64,000 nucleotides of DNA, from the NCBI GenBank assembly GCA_049325275.1, contig JBMOLU010000040.1, positions 124,001 through 188,000 on the forward strand, read 5' to 3'. A program made the translations under genes and the position numbers. Shown in pieces: positions 9,398 to 18,370 of the stretch (positions are counted from its first letter, which is position 1; the number at the start of each line of letters is the position of its first letter). The notes beneath the pieces were generated by a model. The model did not search any database. It was not told the origin of the DNA and saw only the letters and a program-made list of their open reading frames with translations. The stretch comes from CAIQJJ01 sp049325275 (GTDB lineage Bacteria > Chloroflexota > Anaerolineae > Anaerolineales > UBA4823).

Positions 9398-10312
9398 TTA
9401 CTGTAAATAGAAGACGGCCAGAACGACCAGGCCAAAGATGCCCAGGTTGATCTGGAAGGAGCGGTCGGTGAAGAGCACTTCTTCAGGCGCGCCGCCGCTT
9501 TGTTCGACCTGTACCAGGTAAAGGTACCGGAAGATGCCGTAAATCAGGAAGGGGATCGTCAGCATCATGGTGTGGTTTTCGGGCAGGTTGGGCGCCGAGA
9601 AGGTGTACAGGCTGTACGTGATGATGGTCATGCTCGATACGATGTTGAGGTATTGATCGAGCAGCGGCAGCGTGTATCCCTCGAGTACTTTGCGGTGGCT
9701 GCCGGCATGGTGTTCGTCGCCCTGGTTTCCGGCCAACAGGTTGCGTTCTGCACGGCGCTTTCCGACCCCCAGAAAGAGCGCCAGGAAAATCGTAAACACG
9801 TACATCCAGGGCGAGAAGCGGGCCACCTTGATTAGCTCTACACCGGCCACTACCCGAATCAGGTAAAAGGCCGCCAGGACGAGCACGTCGAGCACGACGA
9901 TATGTTTGAGCCAGCGCGAATAAGCCAGATTGAGCAGAAAGTAGGCCAGCGCAATGGCGAAGAAGGGCGGTGAAAGCCAGAAAGCGACAGGAAAAACAAA
10001 TAAAAGCAGCCCGACAGCTGCGAACGAGGCTGTACGTACCGAAAGTGTCCCGGCTGCCAGGGGGCGCAGGCGTTTTTTCGGGTGCCGGCGGTCGGCTTCG
10101 ATATCGCTGATGTCGTTGATGATGTACACCACGCTCGACAGCAGACAGAACAGAATACAGCCGGCCAGGGTGTGTAAAAAGGGGAGCGGGCTGAGCAACT
10201 GCCCGTCGAAGATCAGGGCTGTGAAGACAAAGCCGTTTTTGGCCCACTGCTTGGGGCGCATGGTTTTGAACAGGGCACGAAGGTTCATGGAAAAAGGGCG
10301 CTGTGCTTGCAT
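9398..10312 (-). CDS. UbiA-family prenyltransferase (decaprenyl-phosphate phosphoribosyltransferase-like)
   Basis: An integral membrane protein of 304 aa with about eight hydrophobic helices. The first aspartate-rich motif of the family is seen as NDISDIEADRRHPKKRLRP near residues 66-84. The HPxKxxRP extension resembles decaprenyl-phosphate phosphoribosyltransferase (UbiA/DppR group) more than menaquinone or heme enzymes. Such enzymes join a polyprenyl phosphate to an activated ring or sugar at the membrane. The neighbouring mevalonate kinase and isopentenyl phosphate kinase genes fit an isoprenoid role. A second in-frame ATG at 10288 (MNLRALFKTMRPKQW) is also a plausible start; neither has a clear ribosome site. 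The exact acceptor is unknown. Confidence 0.82.
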   Translation of the reverse strand: MQAQRPFSMNLRALFKTMRPKQWAKNGFVFTALIFDGQLLSPLPFLHTLAGCILFCLLSSVVYIINDISDIEADRRHPKKRLRPLAAGTLSVRTASFAAVGLLLFVFPVAFWLSPPFFAIALAYFLLNLAYSRWLKHIVVLDVLVLAAFYLIRVVAGVELIKVARFSPWMYVFTIFLALFLGVGKRRAERNLLAGNQGDEHHAGSHRKVLEGYTLPLLDQYLNIVSSMTIITYSLYTFSAPNLPENHTMMLTIPFLIYGIFRYLYLVQVEQSGGAPEEVLFTDRSFQINLGIFGLVVLAVFYLQ

Positions 10313-10336
10313 GTTATTGCCGGACCAGGCGATGGG

Positions 10337-10795
10337 TCAACGGTGCCCGGCTTCTTTCGTCGAAGGGGTATAGTGGATCGGCTTGAACAGGGTTTGATCG
10401 AATAGTTCCAGCCGTTCTGGCCCGAGACGTTTGGCCTCGGCAACGACGCGCTGCAGGTCGGCGCGTAACCGGGCGACGTCGATCCCACGGCAAATGTCAG
10501 GGAAGGGTGCAAGCCAACGCTGGCTGCGGACGTACATTTTCATCCCGCCGGCGTAGTTACCGCGTTCGAGGTGGAAATAAGTTACACCAACCTGCAAAAT
10601 GCCGCGATACAGGTGACGCACCGGTCCCGGTTCGAGCTTCCAGGCTTCTTCGAGTGCCTCGTGCGCTTTCCAGAACGCTTTCTGGTTGAACAGGGCCATT
10701 CCCATCAGGGCCATGGGGTGGAGCTTGCCGCGGCAGGCAGCTTCGATCTCGGCCGCCGCCGGTGGAAAGGAGTCTGATCCAGGTGCGATGTTCAA
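10337..10795 (-). CDS. DUF309 domain protein
   Basis: A 152-aa, mostly helical cytoplasmic protein of the DUF309 family. The family signature is visible as LFNQKAFWKAHEALEEAWKLEPG near residues 33-55, followed by RGILQVGVTYFHLERGNY. The catalytic or structural role of this family is not established. The ATG overlaps the stop of the Wzz/BY-kinase gene by 4 bases (ATGA), so translation is probably coupled to it. The gene ends 24 bases before the UbiA-family gene, so it bridges the polysaccharide and isoprenoid blocks. Confidence 0.85.
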   Translation of the reverse strand: MNIAPGSDSFPPAAAEIEAACRGKLHPMALMGMALFNQKAFWKAHEALEEAWKLEPGPVRHLYRGILQVGVTYFHLERGNYAGGMKMYVRSQRWLAPFPDICRGIDVARLRADLQRVVAEAKRLGPERLELFDQTLFKPIHYTPSTKEAGHR

Positions 10796-12432
10796 GCCTT
10801 GCCCTCGCCCGTTTTGGCCAGCCCGGCCATTTCCTGGTCGTGTTCGTATTCGTAAGCCGTGATCACGTCTGGGGTTTCTTTTTGCTTGCGCCCGTAGTAG
10901 CGGCCGTAGATGCGGCGGCCGCTGCTGCTGGATGACACCCGGTTGAAGATTACGCCAACCACACGAGCGTTGGCGCGCTGGATTTGCTCGTGCAGGGCCA
11001 GCAAGTCCTCCTTTGTCGTCACACCTGGGCGAATGATGACCAACACGCCGTCCACTTTGGAGGCCAGGACGACCGATTCGGTGACGATCACCGGCGGTCC
11101 ATCGATGATCAGCATGTCTGCCCGTTCGCGCAGTGCCTGGAGCAGTTCTTCCATGCGCCGCGAGCTGAGCAGTTCAGCAGGGTTGGGGGGCAATGTCCCC
11201 GCGGTGACGACCTGCACGTTGAGCGGTTTGCTCCAGTCCTGGAGCACTTTTTCGGGATCGAGGCGTTCACGCAAGGCGTCGCTCAGCCCTGGCCTGTCTT
11301 TGACATGCAGAGACGCAGCAAAATTGGGTCGGCGCAGGTCGCTTTCGATCAAGAAAACGTGGTTTTCAGCCTGCGCCAGCGAAATGGCCAGGTTGCTGGC
11401 GATGGTGGTCTTGCCGTCTTCAGGGGCCGTGCTGATGACGAGGAGCGTTTTGAGCGGTTTGTCGATGCTGATAAAGCCCAGATCGGTGCGCAAAGCACGA
11501 AAAGCCTCGGCGATCGGCGAGCGTGGGTTTTTCGCCACGTAGTCGTAGTAGCTCGGCGAGCGTTCCATGTTGGGAATGTACCCTAGCACGGGAGCATCCA
11601 TGATTTGGGCGATGTCTTCGGGCGTTCTGATCGAGTGATCGAAATATTCGATCAGATAAGCGACACCCACCGACAGTGCGAATGCGGCTCCGACCGCAAT
11701 CAAGATGATGAGCTTTTTGTTGGGGCCGACGGGATTGGTCGGTTCGGCGGCGCGTTCGATCACGTTCAGGGTGTTCAAGGCCCCACTTTGGGTATTTTCC
11801 ATCAAAATCGCGTAGTTGTTCTGCAAGATGCCCAGCTTGGTTTGCAGAGCGTCGATCTGATCTTGCAGATCGTTGATCTGTGAAGCGCTGGTGGCGTCTG
11901 CAAGAGCCGACTGCTTCTCTTCGATTTCAGTGGATGTGCTGGAAATTTCTTGCTGGAGTTTGTCGAGTTGATCGTTGAGAAACTCGACACGTTCCAGTTC
12001 CTGGCGCTGCGGGTTGGTGGGGCTTTGCAGCACCAGCTGGTTGGCCAGTTCGTTGGCCACCGCCTGGGCCAACACGGGGTTGTTGTCGGTCACGATGATG
12101 ACGATCAAGGAACTGTTGGGCAGCGTCCGCGCCTCGTACTGAGGCAGCGCTTGCAGGTTGAGCGCCTTCATGGTTGCGTTGCGAATCGGTTCAAGCGCCG
12201 TTAGACCGGCGTAGACCTCCGCCAGTTGGCGGGCGAGCACGAACTCGTTGCCGGTCGGATTGGGGTCTGAGATGGCCCGCCCGACAATCAAGGTCGTACG
12301 CGCCGAATACAACGGAGGCAGGGGACGCGTCACGAGATAGCTGGTGGAGGCTGCCAGCAGGACGGCCAGGCAGATCAACCACCACCACCGAAAGAGCGGA
12401 TCGACAAAGGGTTTAATGTTCATGCGTGCCAA
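10792..12432 (-). CDS. polysaccharide chain-length determinant / BY-kinase (Wzz-CpsD fusion)
   Basis: A 546-aa inner-membrane protein with an N-terminal Wzz domain and a C-terminal bacterial tyrosine kinase. Transmembrane helices lie near residues 17-36 and 240-262, with a coiled-coil-rich extracytoplasmic loop between them (residues about 140-210). The kinase has Walker A STAPEDGKTTIASN near residue 333, Walker A' LIESDLRRPNFA and Walker B MLIIDGPPV. The C-terminus has a tyrosine-rich tail (YGRYYGRK, then ITAYEYEHD) suited to autophosphorylation. It would control export and chain length of the cluster's glycan. It overlaps the upstream GT4 gene by 20 bases and the downstream DUF309 gene by 4. 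Confidence 0.94.
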   Translation of the reverse strand: MARMNIKPFVDPLFRWWWLICLAVLLAASTSYLVTRPLPPLYSARTTLIVGRAISDPNPTGNEFVLARQLAEVYAGLTALEPIRNATMKALNLQALPQYEARTLPNSSLIVIIVTDNNPVLAQAVANELANQLVLQSPTNPQRQELERVEFLNDQLDKLQQEISSTSTEIEEKQSALADATSASQINDLQDQIDALQTKLGILQNNYAILMENTQSGALNTLNVIERAAEPTNPVGPNKKLIILIAVGAAFALSVGVAYLIEYFDHSIRTPEDIAQIMDAPVLGYIPNMERSPSYYDYVAKNPRSPIAEAFRALRTDLGFISIDKPLKTLLVISTAPEDGKTTIASNLAISLAQAENHVFLIESDLRRPNFAASLHVKDRPGLSDALRERLDPEKVLQDWSKPLNVQVVTAGTLPPNPAELLSSRRMEELLQALRERADMLIIDGPPVIVTESVVLASKVDGVLVIIRPGVTTKEDLLALHEQIQRANARVVGVIFNRVSSSSSGRRIYGRYYGRKQKETPDVITAYEYEHDQEMAGLAKTGEGKA

Positions 12433-13621
12433 TTTCCTGATAGATGTCTTCGAGTTCGGCGGCCAGGTTCAACCAGTTATGGTGTTTCTCGACGTAGTAC
12501 CGCCCGGCGTTGCCGATCTGTCGTTGCCGGGTGGGGTCGTCCAGCAGCGTGAGCAGCGCCTGTGCAAAGCCCTGCGGTTCTGCGGCAACCAGCACATCCT
12601 GCCCGGCCCGGGCTTGCAGCGCCGAAACGGCCTGTGGGGTCGATACCACCGGCGTGGCACAGGCCATGGCTTCGAGAACCTTGTTTTGTATCCCGACGCC
12701 ATAAAGAATGGGGGTCACGGCAACGCTGGCCTGTTGCAGGTAAGGGCGGATTTCTGGCACTGCCCCGAGCACCTCGACACCTTGCTGCGCTGCAAGGGCT
12801 TGTATCTCGGGTGCAGGATCTTTACCGACGATCTGCAGCCGTACGTCCGGCCGCAACGGCCACACGTGGGGCATGATCTCACGCACCAGGTAGAGTACCA
12901 TGGTTACGTTGGCATGGTAGCTCATTTTACCACTGACCACAATCGTCGCCGGCGCGCGCCGGGCAGGGTCGCCGGGTGTGAAGTAATCCAGGTCGACCCC
13001 ATTGGAAAGCACCTTGATCCTGGCTGCGCTGCCGGGATCGCGCGCCAGCTCGCCGAGCGCCTGGCGGTCGATCGGCGAGGTGACCAGCACGCGTTGAAAA
13101 GGCTCGAGCAGGTGGCCTTCGTAGTGCGCTGTGCGGCCGACTTCGAAGCGGGTCAGCAGCCGCCCAAACAGGCTGCGGCTGTGCTGCGAGGCCCAACGGA
13201 AGAGCAGGCTGATACAGTCGACGCTGTCCCAGACGATAGGGATCGTCGGGCAGTGCCGGTGCAGGAAAAGGGCGTACTGCGAGCCACGCAGGTGCTCGAC
13301 CTGGATCACGTCGAAGCCGGTGTTTGCCAGTTCACGCAGCTTTCGGGCGAAGGCCGGCTGCCAACTGTAAACGGCCTGGAGCGGGGTGCGGGTGGGCAGA
13401 GCCAGCGCACAGTTGGCCAGCGAGCGTGCTCGTGTAATGGCGGCGGTCTGTACGTCGGCGCATTCGCCGCGCAGCGCTTCGGCGTCACGGCGTTCGCTTT
13501 CGTTGCTCCACAGCGTGGCCACCGTTACCTGGTGGCCGCGTGCGCCCAAAAAACGGATCAGGTTGTAGGGTCGCACACGGATCAGGCTGGGCGGGTAGGG
13601 GACGACGTAGAGAATTTTCAT
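12413..13621 (-). CDS. GT4-family glycosyltransferase
   Basis: A 402-aa GT-B fold enzyme, probably cytoplasmic or membrane-associated, that adds a sugar to a lipid-linked glycan. The N-terminal domain opens with MKILYVVPYPPSLIRVRPYN. The donor-binding domain has KVLSNGVDLDYFTPG and the EX7E-type region NKVLEAMACATPVVSTPQAVSAL. ATG 13621 gives the usual family N-terminus; a GTG six codons upstream is an alternative. Donor and acceptor cannot be told. The 3' end overlaps the BY-kinase gene by 20 bases. A repeat element lies just upstream. Confidence 0.9.
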   Translation of the reverse strand: MKILYVVPYPPSLIRVRPYNLIRFLGARGHQVTVATLWSNESERRDAEALRGECADVQTAAITRARSLANCALALPTRTPLQAVYSWQPAFARKLRELANTGFDVIQVEHLRGSQYALFLHRHCPTIPIVWDSVDCISLLFRWASQHSRSLFGRLLTRFEVGRTAHYEGHLLEPFQRVLVTSPIDRQALGELARDPGSAARIKVLSNGVDLDYFTPGDPARRAPATIVVSGKMSYHANVTMVLYLVREIMPHVWPLRPDVRLQIVGKDPAPEIQALAAQQGVEVLGAVPEIRPYLQQASVAVTPILYGVGIQNKVLEAMACATPVVSTPQAVSALQARAGQDVLVAAEPQGFAQALLTLLDDPTRQRQIGNAGRYYVEKHHNWLNLAAELEDIYQEIGTHEH

Positions 13622-13661
13622 AGGTCGGAAAGGCTTCACGTGGGGTGGAGAGGTTCGAGAC

Positions 13662-13723
13662 AGGTGCGGCGCACTTTCTGAAAGCAGATCCCCTTCTTGC
13701 CACTTGCAAAGTGCGTCGCACCT
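13662..13723 (-). repeat. dispersed palindrome-ended repeat, copy B
   Basis: The terminal arms AGGTGCGGCGCACTT (13662-13676) and AAGTGCGTCGCACCT (13709-13723) are inverted relative to each other with one mismatch, around a 32-base core. Each arm is itself close to the palindrome GTGCGnCGCAC. It fills most of the gap between a secreted-protein gene and the GT4 gene. Confidence 0.75.
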
Positions 13724-13739
13724 TGTTGGCAGGCTGTTG

Positions 13740-15572
13740 TTAACGCCTGACCAGCGGCAGGTAAGCCAGCAGGGGGTCGACGAAGACGCTGAACGTGTCG
13801 CTGCTGATGGCGGTCCCGTTTTCGGAAAGCGTGGCCGTGTTGAGCAGGCGGCGCGGGCCGTCGGTGTTGACGGTGGCCCGGTACGTCAGCGTGACGGCCT
13901 GGCCCTGGGCGGGCGTGCCCGACCAGCGTACCTGGCGGCTGGATGCGTCGTAGCTGGCGCTGCCCACGTTGACCTGGATGCTGCCGGGCGTGCCGAACCC
14001 CTGTGGCAACTGGTCGACCAGCGTGAGTGGTTCGCCACTTCCCGTCCAGGTGAGGGTATAGGTGACGCTGGTGTTGCGTGTGGTTAGCCAGGGCGAACCG
14101 GTTTTGTTGAGCTGCGGGGTGGCCTGGCCCCAAGTTACATACAGTGCTGGCCGGGCTTCGGCGTTCCAGTCCTCGGTCTCTGAGCCGACGAAATAGATGC
14201 TTGTATCACGCCCGACGTCTGAACTGTAGATGGCCAGGTTGACCGATTCGCTGCGGGCGTACGCCTCGGCCACGGGTTTGGAGGCGTCCCAGGTGCGGGC
14301 GACGCCCGGCCAACCGGGAAACGAATTCAGCTTATTGACCTGCGTCAGGGACACGTTTTCCTGCGGGATCGGTGCATTGTTCCAGTGGATCGTTGCTTCA
14401 CTCCAACTGGTGCGGACGTTGAAGAGGTGCACCCAGGCCGGCCCGGGGTTGATCTCGTTCGAGGCGTTGCCGAACTGGTGCAGGGTGAGCCTGGCCGAGA
14501 TGATTTCGACCCCGGCCGGGATGGCGCTCAGTTTGAAACGCAAGAAGCTCTTGTTGAAGCAGGGGAAGTGTGTGGGCGAAGATTCGCTGCCCGTGTAGAG
14601 AGATGCTTCGTTGCCATGGTTGATCTCGCTGCCGCCTTCGTGCCCGCCGGCGCACGTGCCGCCGCCGCCCATCCAGGCATCTTCGACGGTGTTATCGGTT
14701 GGGGAGGCGGCGCGGATGGTGATGGAGCCGGTTTGCGTGGTCGTTTTGGGGGTGTAGGTGGCCGGCCCAAAGTGCAGGTCTCCCCAGGTGGATGGCTTGG
14801 CATAGTCGGCGCTCGGCGGCCAGGTTTGCTGCGCCAGCGGGGACGCGGGAGGGGCGGCATCCCGGTCGTACAGGCGCAGTCCCAGGCCCCAGACCGTGCC
14901 GTTGGCCGGCGGCCCGGATTTGCCCACCACCGACCACGGAATGGTGAAGTAGCTGTACCAGCCGTAGTCGATGTTGCCGCCGTTGTTGTTCGGCCCGCCG
15001 GTGGTGCTCCACTGCATGGCCGAGGTATCCTGCCAACTGCCATCCCACTGATTGTCCCAACCGCTGCCGGTTCCGCGGGCGTCGCGGTGATATGCCGGCG
15101 CGTTTTCAGTGGGGAAGTGGCGTGAACCGCTCAGCAGGAGGTAATCATCCGTATTGGGCGTTGCCGACCGGTCGTGGTTGGTGTCCAGGTACAGGGCGAC
15201 GGCGTCATATTGGGTCAGGTCATCGGCGGTGGTGGCGTTGGTTTTGTACCACAGGTAATAGTCGATGACGGTGAAGCGGACGAGCAGCGCGCTGGGCGTG
15301 TAAGCCAGGCGCACGTCGACGTAGTTTTTGCCGGGCAGGCCCCGTTCGTTGACGCCGAACCACAGGATGGCGCTTTTGGCCCAATCGACGCTGCCGCTGA
15401 AGTAGGGGATATTGGCCCGGCGCGGCGGGTCGGCAGCGATGTCCATTTGCATGGCCGGCGCCGTTGCCGCCTGTGAGCGCTGGCTGCTTGCCAGCAGGCC
15501 GGCCAGCAGGCAGACGGTGAACAGGATGCGCCAGAGATTTCCCTGGCGCAAGGAAAGCAGTTTTTTGTGCAT
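13740..15572 (-). CDS. secreted protein with CBM9-like, DNRLRE and DUF11-like domains
   Basis: A 610-aa exported protein of unknown activity. A signal peptide covers residues 1-35 (LWRILFTVCLLAGLLASSQRSQA). Residues about 45-270 resemble a CBM9/DOMON-type beta domain (VDWAKSAILWFGVNERG, VALYLDTNHDRSATPN). Residues about 285-490 form a DNRLRE module with paired Cys (GGGGTCAGG, FPCFNKSFLRFKLSAIPAG). A DUF11-like domain follows (YTLTWTGSGEPLTLVDQLPQG). The chain ends in the short motif AYLPLVRR. A GGAGAG ribosome site supports ATG 15572. It is probably a surface adhesin or sheath component; no catalytic residues are evident. Confidence 0.85.
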   Translation of the reverse strand: MHKKLLSLRQGNLWRILFTVCLLAGLLASSQRSQAATAPAMQMDIAADPPRRANIPYFSGSVDWAKSAILWFGVNERGLPGKNYVDVRLAYTPSALLVRFTVIDYYLWYKTNATTADDLTQYDAVALYLDTNHDRSATPNTDDYLLLSGSRHFPTENAPAYHRDARGTGSGWDNQWDGSWQDTSAMQWSTTGGPNNNGGNIDYGWYSYFTIPWSVVGKSGPPANGTVWGLGLRLYDRDAAPPASPLAQQTWPPSADYAKPSTWGDLHFGPATYTPKTTTQTGSITIRAASPTDNTVEDAWMGGGGTCAGGHEGGSEINHGNEASLYTGSESSPTHFPCFNKSFLRFKLSAIPAGVEIISARLTLHQFGNASNEINPGPAWVHLFNVRTSWSEATIHWNNAPIPQENVSLTQVNKLNSFPGWPGVARTWDASKPVAEAYARSESVNLAIYSSDVGRDTSIYFVGSETEDWNAEARPALYVTWGQATPQLNKTGSPWLTTRNTSVTYTLTWTGSGEPLTLVDQLPQGFGTPGSIQVNVGSASYDASSRQVRWSGTPAQGQAVTLTYRATVNTDGPRRLLNTATLSENGTAISSDTFSVFVDPLLAYLPLVRR

Positions 15573-15705
15573 GGTTTTCTCTCCAGGTTTGAGCCGCGGC
15601 CCCTTGCCCGCGGGGGATGATGTCGGGTAACTCTCGAACGTTACGTCCCACCCCGACCGGCGAAGCGCCGGGCCGCAAGCTCTCCCGCCCCAGAGAGAAA
15701 CGGCC

Positions 15706-17694
15706 CTACTTTACCCTTCGCAGGGGGACGAGGCGTAATAGCTTCAAAACACCGACCAGCAGCAGCGCCAGCAGCACGGCCACAGGAAAGAGGAAGTTTA
15801 CCGGAGTTTCGCCGCTTAAGCGAGTCAGTCGGACGGCGGTCGGGGCGTTGTTGCTGTAACCGAAGCCCCAGGGGGAGAAGCTGCTCGTGCCCGCCCCGGA
15901 ATTGTGGGCGACGCGGTTGTGATCGGTGTTGCGGGTCAGCCCACTGGCGATATCCCAACTGCCGCCGGTGTAATGGTAGAGCATCATCGAGTTTTCACTC
16001 AGGCCGCGCAGCTCGCTGGGCGTCTGGCTGACGTCGTTGTCGGTTGCGACGTAGCCGGTGCCGTCTTCGTATTTCAGGCTCAGGCGTGAAAACAGGCCGG
16101 TGCAGTCGACCGGCGTGATATCGTACGTGCGCCGGATGCCGCCGCCCGCGTTGGAAGTCAAACGGTTGGCGCTGACCTTCATCGTCACCTGGCAGGTGTC
16201 CGTGGTGGGCAGGCTGGTATTCCCTTCGACGATCATGCGGGCGTACCAGTTCTGGTTCGAGCCGCTGATGTAGTATCCACCCGCGTCGAAAAAGGTGGCG
16301 ATGTAGCCGAGCTGGCCGCTGCTGCGGTTCGGGATGCTCTGGAGATCGTATCCCAGATGGGCAGCCTCGGTGCGCGGCGAGCGGCCGCTGCCGGTGAGGT
16401 CGAAGACGGTGCGCGTGGTCAGCGAGACGGCCCCGCCGGCGTTGATGGCGTTTTCAGGTGGCCAGGCGGCGACGACGTTCCCGCCGGGGTTGCAAACGTA
16501 CAGGTAGAAGCCGATCGGTTGGCTGTCGCTCGCCAGGCCGATTTCACTTTTGCTCAGGCGAAACTCGGCCTGGGTGTTGGTAGCAGAAATCACCGCCGTC
16601 GACAAAACCGGCGCCCAACTCAGCCAGCTGCCGGCCACCGCCTGGCTGGCTGCCAGCCCCCCCGTCGGGCTGACGGCGAAGGCGTAGTCGGCCTTGCCGT
16701 TGGTCTCGTAGCTGGTGTTGCAGTTGGCGGCCGGCGCGCCGGTCAGCCCGGCGTTGTCGTCGCCCGTGTCGTAGGGGTCCATGTCTACAACGACATTGTA
16801 GTGCTGGCGGTCGCTGGCGATTTGTGGGGCAATGAAGCCGACGTAGATATGCGTAGCGTCCCAGGTGACGTAGTACTTGACGCCGTTGGCGATCGTCGCC
16901 GTCGTGATCGGCGTGGCAAAGGTGGGGTCGCCGTCGGCGGAGCCGAGCAGCTCGCCGGGCTGCCATTCGCTTGCCGTGTCGACCACACCATCCAGGGTAA
17001 TGGTGTGCGGGGTGGTCAGGTTACCCGTCCAGCCGCTGTTGGCTGCACCGGGCGAGTTGGGGCTTTCGAGTGCCCAGGCATACGCCCCGTTGACGGTCGC
17101 GCTGCCGCTCCACCCAACCAGGGGATCTTTCAGGCCGATCGAAATGTTCGCATTTCTGCCGGAGAGAAGCGGGAAGTAAAAGCCGCTGTCGACGCTGCCG
17201 CTGGCGTTCAGGCTCAACGTGCCGAAGATCAGGTTTGCGCCGGCAGAATCGGCGTCGAACAACGCCAGGTTGTCCCCATTGTTTGCGAAGGTATAGCCGT
17301 TGGTACCGTCGGTGGCCGTGCAGGTAACTACCGTTGCCCCCGGAATGGTCAGCGTGGTTCTTGCGACGACCACAAAGCCCATCGCCGGAATGGCCGCGGT
17401 GCCGGCCGGGATCACGCACTTGCCTTCATTGGCGGCCGCCGGAAAGGCGCTGTCGTCGGTCAGGACCCAGCCGCTGATATCGATCGGAGCCGAGGTCGGG
17501 TTGTACAGTTCAACCCATTCATTTGGTTCCGGTTCAGCCCCACCCGGATCGTACATGATCTCGCTGATCACCACCTGCCCGTACGATGCCGCCTGCGCCG
17601 CTTCGGGGCGCAGGGCCAGCCCGGGAAGGAGCAGCAGCAGGGCGTAAAACAAATGAACGAATAAAGAAGTTTTAAAGGTCCGGTTTTTCCACAT
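15706..17694 (-). CDS. lamin-tail-domain surface protein with C-terminal membrane anchor
   Basis: A 662-aa exported protein. ATG 17694 is chosen because GGAG lies 8 bases upstream and a signal peptide follows directly (SLFVHLFYALLLLLPGLALR). Residues about 40-165 are a lamin tail domain (VISEIMYDPGG, NEWVELYNPTSAPIDISGW). Residues about 235-430 resemble a CBM9/DOMON beta domain (ITLDGVVDTASEW, VTWDATHIYVGFI). The C-terminus has NNAPTAVRLTRLSGETP, then a hydrophobic helix and the basic tail LRRVK, which looks like a membrane-anchoring or sorting region. A similar tail ends the FG-GAP protein at 57918-62453. No enzyme activity is apparent. Confidence 0.85.
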   Translation of the reverse strand: MWKNRTFKTSLFVHLFYALLLLLPGLALRPEAAQAASYGQVVISEIMYDPGGAEPEPNEWVELYNPTSAPIDISGWVLTDDSAFPAAANEGKCVIPAGTAAIPAMGFVVVARTTLTIPGATVVTCTATDGTNGYTFANNGDNLALFDADSAGANLIFGTLSLNASGSVDSGFYFPLLSGRNANISIGLKDPLVGWSGSATVNGAYAWALESPNSPGAANSGWTGNLTTPHTITLDGVVDTASEWQPGELLGSADGDPTFATPITTATIANGVKYYVTWDATHIYVGFIAPQIASDRQHYNVVVDMDPYDTGDDNAGLTGAPAANCNTSYETNGKADYAFAVSPTGGLAASQAVAGSWLSWAPVLSTAVISATNTQAEFRLSKSEIGLASDSQPIGFYLYVCNPGGNVVAAWPPENAINAGGAVSLTTRTVFDLTGSGRSPRTEAAHLGYDLQSIPNRSSGQLGYIATFFDAGGYYISGSNQNWYARMIVEGNTSLPTTDTCQVTMKVSANRLTSNAGGGIRRTYDITPVDCTGLFSRLSLKYEDGTGYVATDNDVSQTPSELRGLSENSMMLYHYTGGSWDIASGLTRNTDHNRVAHNSGAGTSSFSPWGFGYSNNAPTAVRLTRLSGETPVNFLFPVAVLLALLLVGVLKLLRLVPLRRVK

Positions 17695-17902
17695 AAGACA
17701 CGCTCCACAAAAAGAATACCGACAGATTGTTGAAGAACAATAACGTTCGGAAACCACCCCGGTGGCCGGGCCATGCCGTTTTGCCGGCACAGGTCAGCCG
17801 CCAGATCGCCTCGATGAATTTTCGAACGCTTTAACAAATAAAGATACCGATATTGTCGCGCTCCCAGGCGCGAAAATCACTGGGACGAAAGTTCTGTAAG
17901 CG

Positions 17903-18328
17903 TTAAGGTGTCTGCTGGATGGTCAGCTTGTAACCCGTCTCTGCGCCGGAGCGGCCGTAGGCTTCGTAGACCAGCAGGCGGTACCAGCCGGTTGCCGAGG
18001 CGTTCGTCCACAGCAAGCGCGTGCCGTTCGCCATCGTCACGCCCTGTTTGCCCAAATCACGGCAGTCGTTATCGTACAGCCGGACCACGGGGGTCAGGTT
18101 GGTGCCGGTCCTGCTGACGTCGATTGCATAGCTGCCGCCGCCGGCGGCCTCGAAGCGGTACCAGTCGGGGTCAAGCTCGGCCTCGAAGTCGTCGAGGTAA
18201 GCGATGGCTAGGTTCCCGGCCGGGTAAGCGTCGGTGCACAGGTTGGGCGCATCGCTGAGCGTGAGGGTGGGCGGCCAGTTGCGGATGATTGCGGGCAGAT
18301 GGCTATTATAAACCGTTGTGGGTATCAA
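17903..18328 (-). pseudogene. 3' remnant of a secreted protein with a pre-peptidase C-terminal-like domain
   Basis: An open frame encoding about 141 aa from a TTG with no ribosome site and no signal peptide. It begins with YNSHLPAIIRNWPPT, a variant of the YLPLVxR motif that normally follows an exported domain. It continues with a PPC-like beta domain (DPDWYRFEAAGGGSYAIDVSR, then GWYRLLVYEAYGRSG). The frame is open only about 20 codons further upstream, to a stop next to the end of the Amidase_6 gene. It abuts the AT-rich island. I read it as the surviving C-terminus of a larger surface protein whose 5' part was lost or replaced. A genuine short gene is possible but less likely. Confidence 0.55.
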
Positions 18329-18370
18329 GGTAACGTTTGTCGGAGGAAGCTCTTTTTTGCTTTGCCAGAT

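Noticed and set aside
12344..13681. Long open frame on the + strand of about 445 codons; others at 21149-22345, 53315-54880 and 16357-17664.
   Set aside because: They lie exactly antisense to well-supported minus-strand genes, have no family motifs or ribosome sites, and are expected from high GC3 codon use.
17760..17900. GC-rich segment upstream of the lamin-tail gene checked for a cyclic-di-GMP riboswitch.
   Set aside because: Isolated fragments resemble the GEMM core, but the tetraloop, receptor and conserved order are missing.
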